A DNA stretch of 64,000 bases from an uncultured Lachnospiraceae bacterium (GTDB lineage Bacteria > Bacillota > Clostridia > Lachnospirales > Lachnospiraceae), in assembly GCA_910586605.1 (NCBI GenBank), contig CAJUJR010000002.1:6510-70509 (forward strand), in the 5' to 3' direction. Positions within the stretch are counted from its first letter, which is position 1. Each line of letters starts with the position of its first letter. Position numbers and translations under genes: made by a program. Below are positions 60,090-64,000 of this stretch, in pieces. The notes under the pieces were generated by a model. The model did not search any database. It had not been told where the DNA came from and worked only from the letters and a program-made list of their open reading frames with translations.

Positions 60090-61288
60090 TGGCGATAAAA
60101 GAACGTATGTCAGGAAATGAAGCGGTAGCTTATGCAATCCGCCAGGTAAACCCAGATGTTATGCCCGCATTTCCTATTACCCCTTCTACCGAGATTCCAC
60201 AGATGGTTTCTACTTACATAGCAAATGGGGAAATTGATACAGAGTTTATTCCAGTAGAAAGTGAGCATTCTGCAATGAGCGCTACGATAGGTGCAGAAGC
60301 AGCAGGGGCAAGAAGCTTGACGGCTACTTCTTCAGCAGGGCTGGCATTGATGTGGGAGGAACTGCTTTTGGCAGCGTCAAACCGTATGCCGCTAGTCCTT
60401 GCATTAGTTAACCGCACGCTATCAGGGCCGATTAATATAAATTGCGACCATTCTGATGGCATGGGGGCAAGGGATACAGGGTGGATTCAGATTTATGCAG
60501 AGAATAACCAGGAAGCATATGACAATTTTATCCAGGCATATCCAATTGCAGAACAGGAAAACGTGCATCTTCCGGTTATGGTTTGCCAGGATGGTTTTAT
60601 TACAAGCCATGCTGTTGAGAATATTATGCTTTTGGAAGATTCTGATGTAAAAGATTTTGTCGGGGAATACTGTCCTGAGGAGTATTTATTAAACCCAGGG
60701 AAACCTGTTGCTGTCGGTCCATATTCTGTCAGCAATTATGCGATGGAAGCAAAAAAGAACCAGGAAATTGCATTAGAGAATGCAAAAGAAGTTATTTTAG
60801 AAGTTGCAAAGAGGTTTAAAGATATTTCTGGAAGGGAATATGGGCTTTTTGAAGAATATAAGACAAAAGATGCGGATTACATTATGCTGATTATGGGTTC
60901 AGCAGCAGGTACTGCAAAACAGGCTGTTGACGACTTAAGGGAAAAGGGCTGGAAAGTAGGCGTGTTAAAGCTTAGGGTCTTCCGGCCATTCCCTGCGGCA
61001 GAGATTGCGGAAGCTTTAAAAGGGTGTAAGGCAGTTGCGGTTATGGACCGCTGTGAAAGCTATAATGGCAATGGAGGGCCGCTTGGAAGTGAAGTTTTGG
61101 CTGGTCTTTTCCGCCATAAAGTAATGATTGAAACCGTTAATTATATTTATGGCCTTGCAGGCCGCGATTTTACAGTAAGTGATGTATGCCATATCTTTTC
61201 TGAACTGGACAGCTTGGTTACAAAAGGGAAAGAAGTGGAGCAATACCAATATATAAGGTTACGGGAACAGGAGGCCGCAGATGAGTGA
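60089..61288 (+). CDS. porA: 2-oxoacid:ferredoxin oxidoreductase, alpha subunit
   Basis: 399 residues. MPAFPITPSTEIPQMVSTY and ESEHSAMSATIGAEAAGARSLTATSSAGLALMWEEL form the alpha pyrimidine-binding domain that faces thiamine diphosphate. RESYNGNGG-like DRCESYNGNGGPLGSEV is near the end. The length and motifs suit pyruvate oxidoreductase, but ketoisovalerate enzymes are close relatives. It overlaps porB by 8 bases. Confidence 0.93.
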   Translation: MAIKERMSGNEAVAYAIRQVNPDVMPAFPITPSTEIPQMVSTYIANGEIDTEFIPVESEHSAMSATIGAEAAGARSLTATSSAGLALMWEELLLAASNRMPLVLALVNRTLSGPININCDHSDGMGARDTGWIQIYAENNQEAYDNFIQAYPIAEQENVHLPVMVCQDGFITSHAVENIMLLEDSDVKDFVGEYCPEEYLLNPGKPVAVGPYSVSNYAMEAKKNQEIALENAKEVILEVAKRFKDISGREYGLFEEYKTKDADYIMLIMGSAAGTAKQAVDDLREKGWKVGVLKLRVFRPFPAAEIAEALKGCKAVAVMDRCESYNGNGGPLGSEVLAGLFRHKVMIETVNYIYGLAGRDFTVSDVCHIFSELDSLVTKGKEVEQYQYIRLREQEAADE

Positions 61289-62225
61289 TTATAGCTTAAA
61301 GACAATAATGAATAAGCCAGAGCGGCTTGCGCCAGGGCACCGTATGTGTGCAGGCTGTGGGGCAACAATTGCGGTTCGCGCTGTGCTCCGTGCGCTGCAT
61401 GAAGGCGACCGGGCTGTGATTGGCAATGCAACAGGCTGCCTGGAGGTGTCTTCTTATATGTATCCTTATACGGCATGGGAGGACAGTTATATCCATAATG
61501 CATTTGAAAATGCAGGGGCAACTTTAAGCGGTGTAGAAACCGCATATAAAGTGCTAAAAAAGAAAGGGCGTATACCAAAAGAAGAAACCTTTAAATTTAT
61601 TACATTTGGTGGGGACGGCGGCACTTATGACATAGGGTTCCAGTCTTTGTCCGGGGCAATGGAGCGCAACCATGATATGGTTTATGTTTGTTATGATAAT
61701 GGCGCTTATATGAATACAGGAATCCAGCGTTCTTCTGCAACGCCGATGTATGCTGATACTACAACAACACCGGTTGGCAAGAAGTCTGCCGGGAAAATGC
61801 AGAACCGCAAGGATTTATCAAGCATTATTGCTGACCATGATGTGCCATATGTTGCCCAGACAACGCTTACATCCAATTTTGAAGATGTGCACAGGAAAGC
61901 AGAAAAAGCAATTTATACAGAAGGGGCTTCCTTTTTAAATATTATGACGCCATGCCCAAGAGGCTGGAGGTATGAAACGCCAGAAATAATGAAAATCTGT
62001 AAGCTGGCGGTGGAAACCTGTTATTGGCCATTGTTTGAAGTAGATCATGGGAAATGGATTCTTTCGTATGAGCCTAAAAAGAAGCTTCCAATCGAAGAGT
62101 TTTTAAGGGTTCAGGGAAGGTTTAAACACCTCTTTAAAAAAGGGAATGAAGATTTGATTGCCCAGTTCCAGGCAGAGGTAGACAGGCGTTGGGAAGACTT
62201 GTTGTATAAATGTGCAAGAGGGTAA
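61281..62225 (+). CDS. porB: 2-oxoacid:ferredoxin oxidoreductase, beta subunit
   Basis: 314 residues. CAGCGATIAVRAVLRAL and ATGCLEVSSYMYPYTAW carry conserved cysteines for a [4Fe-4S] cluster. The thiamine diphosphate motif is GGDGGTYDIGFQSLSGAMERNHDMVYVCYDNGAYMNTG. ATGCLEV and the AFENAGATLSGVETA block are typical of pyruvate enzymes. Last gene of the operon, followed by a terminator at 62328. Confidence 0.94.
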   Translation: MSDYSLKTIMNKPERLAPGHRMCAGCGATIAVRAVLRALHEGDRAVIGNATGCLEVSSYMYPYTAWEDSYIHNAFENAGATLSGVETAYKVLKKKGRIPKEETFKFITFGGDGGTYDIGFQSLSGAMERNHDMVYVCYDNGAYMNTGIQRSSATPMYADTTTTPVGKKSAGKMQNRKDLSSIIADHDVPYVAQTTLTSNFEDVHRKAEKAIYTEGASFLNIMTPCPRGWRYETPEIMKICKLAVETCYWPLFEVDHGKWILSYEPKKKLPIEEFLRVQGRFKHLFKKGNEDLIAQFQAEVDRRWEDLLYKCARG

Positions 62226-62297
62226 GGGAATGATTCATTTGCACTCCTTAATTTAATAAATGATGAATTGTTATTATTTGCGCATAGTGGTTAAAAC

Positions 62298-62315
62298 GGC
62301 CGTGAATAGTGATAA
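62298..62315 (-). repeat. GTTACTATTCACAGCC repeat family, copy e (diverged)
   Basis: GGCCGTGAATAGTGATAA on the plus strand, two changes from the core. It lies between porB and its terminator. Confidence 0.45.
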
Positions 62316-62327
62316 TTACCCATAAAG

Positions 62328-62366
62328 AGCCGATAGGGGATTTGCCATAACCTCTACCGGCTTTTT
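62328..62366 (+). terminator. Terminator after the por operon
   Basis: AGCCG and CGGCT with further pairs (TAG with CTA, GG with CC, separated by mismatches) around an 11-base loop, then TTTTT. Confidence 0.75.
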
Positions 62367-62413
62367 GTGGGTTCTGTTATAATATTACTAAAATATGCGT
62401 CAGGAGGCAAGAA

Positions 62414-63304
62414 ATGACACTTTTATCATATCAGATTTTTAAAACAGTTGCAGAACAGGGCAGTTTCCGTAAAGCGGCGGATATCCTTGGGCTGACGCCT
62501 TCTGCAATTAGCCATGCAGTTGCTGCAATGGAACATGAACTGGGGTTTCCGGTATTAAACAGGAGTAAGCTTGGCGTAACAATGACTAATTATGGAGAAC
62601 ATCTGCTTCCCTATATAAACGCAGTACTAAATAGCGATGAGAGCCTGCATCAGGCGATTGCGGAATTTAATGGGCTGCGCCAGGGAAAGGTAAAGGTAGG
62701 GTGTTTTTCCAGTGTCTGCACAAATTGGCTTCCGGATGTTATGAATTCATTCCGCAAAGAATATCCTGGGATTACCATTGAGGTGTTTCAGGGGACATAT
62801 GATGATGTGGCCTATTGGGTGAAAAATGCAGTGGTGGATTTAGGTTTTCTTTCTGTTTCCAGTGCAGGGGATATACCAATTGAGCCGCTTTATAAAGACC
62901 CGTTGATTTGCGTTATGAAAAAGGGGACAAAACGTGTTCGGCAAAGCCAATATATGGAGATTGATGAACTACGGCGGCATCGTTTTGTAACACAGCGTGA
63001 ATCCACAGATGCCGATATCCAGAAATTTTTAAAAGAAAATTCCCTAACTGTCCAGTCGGATTATCATGTAGTAGATGACCTGGCGATGATAGCGATGGTT
63101 GCGCATGGGTTTGGGATTTGTCTGATGCCTGCCCTTGTTATGAATGATATGCCGTATGAAGTGGATTGCTATCCAATCATGCCAGAAGCATACCGTGTTA
63201 TCGGGATTGCTGTTATGAATCCGGATTTTATGGCGCCAGCAGTCAGGACTTTTTATAATCATGTATTGGATGCATATCAGCAGGAGGAGTATAGAGAATT
63301 GTAG
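62414..63304 (+). CDS. LysR-family transcriptional regulator
   Basis: 296 residues, full LysR length. The winged helix is at the start (FKTVAEQGSFRKAADILGLTPSAISHAVAAMEHELG), followed by a linker helix and a periplasmic-binding-type effector domain (from about 90: GKVKVGCFSSVCTNWLPDVM). ATG 62414 follows AGGAGG. A TATAAT lies at 62378-62383. It is in the same direction as the por operon but separated by a terminator. Its target and effector are not evident. Confidence 0.94.
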   Translation: MTLLSYQIFKTVAEQGSFRKAADILGLTPSAISHAVAAMEHELGFPVLNRSKLGVTMTNYGEHLLPYINAVLNSDESLHQAIAEFNGLRQGKVKVGCFSSVCTNWLPDVMNSFRKEYPGITIEVFQGTYDDVAYWVKNAVVDLGFLSVSSAGDIPIEPLYKDPLICVMKKGTKRVRQSQYMEIDELRRHRFVTQRESTDADIQKFLKENSLTVQSDYHVVDDLAMIAMVAHGFGICLMPALVMNDMPYEVDCYPIMPEAYRVIGIAVMNPDFMAPAVRTFYNHVLDAYQQEEYREL

Positions 63305-63318
63305 CGTGTTCTTTTTTG

Positions 63319-63347
63319 TTGTAAGGAAGGAATCTGGGTGTTATAAT
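63319..63347 (+). promoter_or_regulatory. Promoter of the Uma2-family gene
   Basis: TTGTAA (63319-63324), a 17-base spacer and TATAAT (63342-63347). Confidence 0.65.
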
Positions 63348-63380
63348 GAAAAAAAATTAAAAAAACTGGAGAGGGTGTGA

Positions 63381-63938
63381 ATTAATATATTAAGTGAAGA
63401 AAGAATATACACGATTGATGACATATATGCCTTGCCAGATGGTAAACATGCAGAATTAATAGATGGCAGAATTTATTATATGGCGCCTCCAAGTTGGACA
63501 CATCAGAAGATAAGTGGAAAGTTATATCAGGTGATTGCGAACCATATTGAAAGTAAAAATGGAGAATGCGAAGTCTTAGCTGCACCATTTGCGGTATTCC
63601 TGAACGATGATAATAAAAATTATTTGGAGCCGGATATTTCTGTAATTTGTGATATTTCCAAATTAGATGAAAAAGGTTGTCATGGTGCACCTGATTGGAT
63701 TATAGAGATTGTATCACCAGGAAATAGGCCAATGGATTATATTAAAAAGATGTTAAAATATGCTACAGCAGGTGTTCGGGAGTATTGGATTGTTGATTCT
63801 ATGAAGAAACGGATTACAGTATATTATTTTGAAAAAGAATTAATGGGGGAATATTCCTTTGGAGAAGCTGTTCCGGTGGGAATTTTTGATGGATTCCTTA
63901 TAACAGTTCCTAACGGTATAGGTGGAGAGGAGCTATGA
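63381..63938 (+). CDS. Uma2-family (DUF820) putative endonuclease, ATT start
   Basis: About 185 residues. The conserved N-terminal block YTIDDIYALPDGKHAELIDGRIYYMAPPSWTHQ shows that the gene begins well before the first TTG at 63432. The frame opens after a TGA at 63378-63380, and the only plausible codon behind GGAGAGGG (63368-63375) is ATT 63381, or ATA 63387. The PD-(D/E)XK motifs are YLEPDISVI and DWIIEIVSPGN. The family is common in many copies per genome, and its substrate is unknown. The non-standard start suggests weak expression or decay. Confidence 0.78.
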   Translation: MNILSEERIYTIDDIYALPDGKHAELIDGRIYYMAPPSWTHQKISGKLYQVIANHIESKNGECEVLAAPFAVFLNDDNKNYLEPDISVICDISKLDEKGCHGAPDWIIEIVSPGNRPMDYIKKMLKYATAGVREYWIVDSMKKRITVYYFEKELMGEYSFGEAVPVGIFDGFLITVPNGIGGEEL

Positions 63939-63952
63939 TTTTGTAATAAAAT

Positions 63953-64000
63953 GTTACTATTCACAGCCAATCGTAGCCGGACTTAAGGAAATAAAAAATA
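63953..64000 (+). repeat. GTTACTATTCACAGCC repeat family, copy f (runs off the window)
   Basis: Matches copy c at 42 of 48 bases and continues to the last base of the window. The full length of the element cannot be seen. Confidence 0.75.

Overview
The window looks like a chromosome segment of an anaerobic, endospore-forming gut-type Clostridium relative, most likely a Lachnospiraceae member. This is inferred from the mix of genes: sporulation-type proteins (a BofA-family protein, a DUF2508 protein and a SpoIIQ-like LytM protein), a Gram-positive tad pilus locus, several hybrid histidine kinases, BspA-type leucine-rich repeat proteins, a four-subunit ferredoxin-dependent 2-oxoacid oxidoreductase, FabV, and tRNA genes without an encoded CCA. 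The sequence is AT-rich, with strong GGAGG-type ribosome binding sites. No phage, transposase gene, rRNA or CRISPR array is visible.

Layout. 1-2.3 kb: the end of a SpoIIE-type phosphatase, an RsbW-like kinase and a subtilase that has lost its N-terminus. 2.4-3.1 kb: DUF2508 and BofA-family genes. 3.2-12.8 kb: a complete tad/Flp pilus operon with two prepilin peptidases and an FHA protein. 12.8-16 kb: a PrcB-like lipoprotein and glycogen phosphorylase. 16-22.7 kb: a two-component system, a DHH phosphoesterase and a large TIR-membrane-propeller protein, all in one direction behind a MITE-like element. 23-28.8 kb: a BspA-like surface protein and a MacB/FtsX-type ABC transporter. 28.8-35.5 kb (minus strand): a response regulator with a degenerate HD-GYP domain and two hybrid kinases, one fused to a whole DegV domain. 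35.7-41.3 kb: an SppA-like protease, an RDD protein, a dead LytM protein, AIM24 and HD proteins, then tRNA-Lys. 41.8-48.2 kb: an Rpn-family nuclease, then divergent bioY and bioB-thiolase-acyl ligase-fabV under a shared candidate BirA operator. 48.3-52.5 kb: cysK, tRNA-Leu, glgB and an MGMT-like protein. 52.5-54.6 kb: a GntR/ABC operon with an operator across its -10. 54.7-58.9 kb: a Big_2 protein, a ZTP riboswitch driving two genes for the last steps of IMP synthesis, and a BspA-like protein. 59-62.2 kb: porGDAB. 62.4-64 kb: a LysR regulator and a Uma2-family protein.

The most notable points are these. (1) A biotin locus in which one palindrome covers the -35 boxes of both divergent promoters, and the bioB transcript also carries a thiolase, an acyl ligase and FabV, suggesting a pimelate-type precursor route. 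(2) A likely TIR + DHH phosphoesterase signalling unit under its own two-component system. (3) A hybrid histidine kinase-receiver-DegV fusion, which suggests lipid-linked signalling. (4) A clear ZTP riboswitch. (5) Three families of short dispersed repeats. One, with core CTAGAGCGTGTTTGAAAATT, has at least eight copies and supplies the stop codon of three genes.

All calls come from reading the sequence and from family knowledge. No search was run.
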